DNA from: an uncultured Lachnospiraceae bacterium
GTDB taxonomy: Bacteria > Bacillota > Clostridia > Lachnospirales > Lachnospiraceae
Reading direction: 5' to 3'
DNA length: 6,338 nt
Assembly (NCBI GenBank): GCA_902803245.1
Contig: CADCPJ010000288.1
Span: 1 to 6,338 of the forward strand
The notes under the pieces are model-generated. The model ran no database searches. It saw only the letters and a program-made list of their open reading frames with translations, and was not told the DNA's origin. A program made the position numbers and the translations under genes. Numbering within the stretch: the stretch's first letter is position 1; each line of letters begins with the position of its first letter. Shown in pieces: positions 6,031 through 6,338 of this stretch.

Positions 6031-6338
6031 ATGAGTTTTTCACTATTTATCCTGAACAGCCTGCTTCTTGGGGTCGGCCTTTCTATGGACGCCTTCTCCG
6101 TCTCGGTTGCTGACGGACTTCAGGAAACGGATATGAGCCGAAGGAGGCAGGCCGCAATTGCAGGCATATATGCTCTCTTCCAGTTTGCCATGCCGCTTCT
6201 CGGCTACCTCCTGACAGGGGCTCTCGTCACTTTCTTCCGGCAGTTTCAGGCCTTAATCCCCTGGGTCTCCCTTGCGCTTCTTGCGGTGATCGGCGGGAAT
6301 ATGATCTTCGAGGGGGTGCGCGGGGAAGCGGTGACGGC
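6031..6338 (+). CDS. mntP: Manganese efflux pump MntP, N-terminal part (3' truncated by window end)
   Basis: The frame is open from ATG at 6031 to the window edge, giving 102 residues; a full MntP is about 185-200. MntP exports manganese across the cytoplasmic membrane and protects against manganese overload. The sequence shows a first membrane span containing GVGLSMDAFSVSVADGL (14-30), with the conserved aspartate D20 in the MDAFSVS motif. A second hydrophobic stretch follows around 45-70. Near the end comes GGNMIFEGVRG, corresponding to the GGxMIxEG motif after the third span. GGGAG at 6017-6021 is a modest ribosome binding site 9 bases from the ATG. An ATG at 6015 is out of frame. The gene starts 19 bases after the deacetylase stop and probably shares its transcript. 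No manganese-sensing yybP-ykoY riboswitch is recognisable in front of it. Confidence 0.88.
   Translation, partial: MSFSLFILNSLLLGVGLSMDAFSVSVADGLQETDMSRRRQAAIAGIYALFQFAMPLLGYLLTGALVTFFRQFQALIPWVSLALLAVIGGNMIFEGVRGEAVT

Overview
The window looks like a stretch of chromosome from a moderately GC-rich Gram-positive Clostridia bacterium, probably of the Lachnospiraceae type. This rests on strong GGAGG-type ribosome binding sites before most genes, tight gene packing, a ChvE/Ggu-type sugar ABC transporter, and a membrane-anchored polysaccharide deacetylase carrying Gram-positive glucan/choline-binding-type wall repeats. The taxonomic call is an inference from gene style, not from a marker gene. 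All genes lie on the + strand.

Region 1 (2-4595) is a sugar-uptake operon of the multiple-monosaccharide (ChvE-GguAB, also MmsCAB) class. It holds the C-terminal end of the extracellular sugar-binding protein (to 346), a 304-base gap rich in hairpins (347-650), a double-domain ATPase with a TTG start (651-2192), and two consecutive, clearly paralogous permease genes (2195-3364 and 3380-4549). A textbook intrinsic terminator follows (4563-4594). The binding protein would capture the sugar outside the cell, the two permeases would form the membrane channel (possibly as a heterodimer), and the fused ATPase would drive import. A strong hairpin just after the binding-protein gene probably reduces read-through or protects the upstream mRNA, so that binding protein is made in excess over the membrane parts.

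Region 2 (4596-4868) is non-coding. It contains a structured inverted-repeat element, a good extended -10 promoter (4753-4781) and a leader with a hairpin.

Region 3 (4869-6338) starts a second transcription unit: a 380-residue membrane-anchored NodB-family polysaccharide deacetylase with wall-binding repeats, then, 19 bases later, the first 102 codons of an MntP-type manganese efflux pump that runs off the window.

Most of the window is recognisable biology. I see no CRISPR array, mobile element, tRNA or rRNA, and no convincing sign of a wholly new system. The points most worth a second look are the tandem permease pair with one ATPase, the cluster of palindromes before the ATPase gene, and the start-codon hairpin and leader of the deacetylase-mntP unit.
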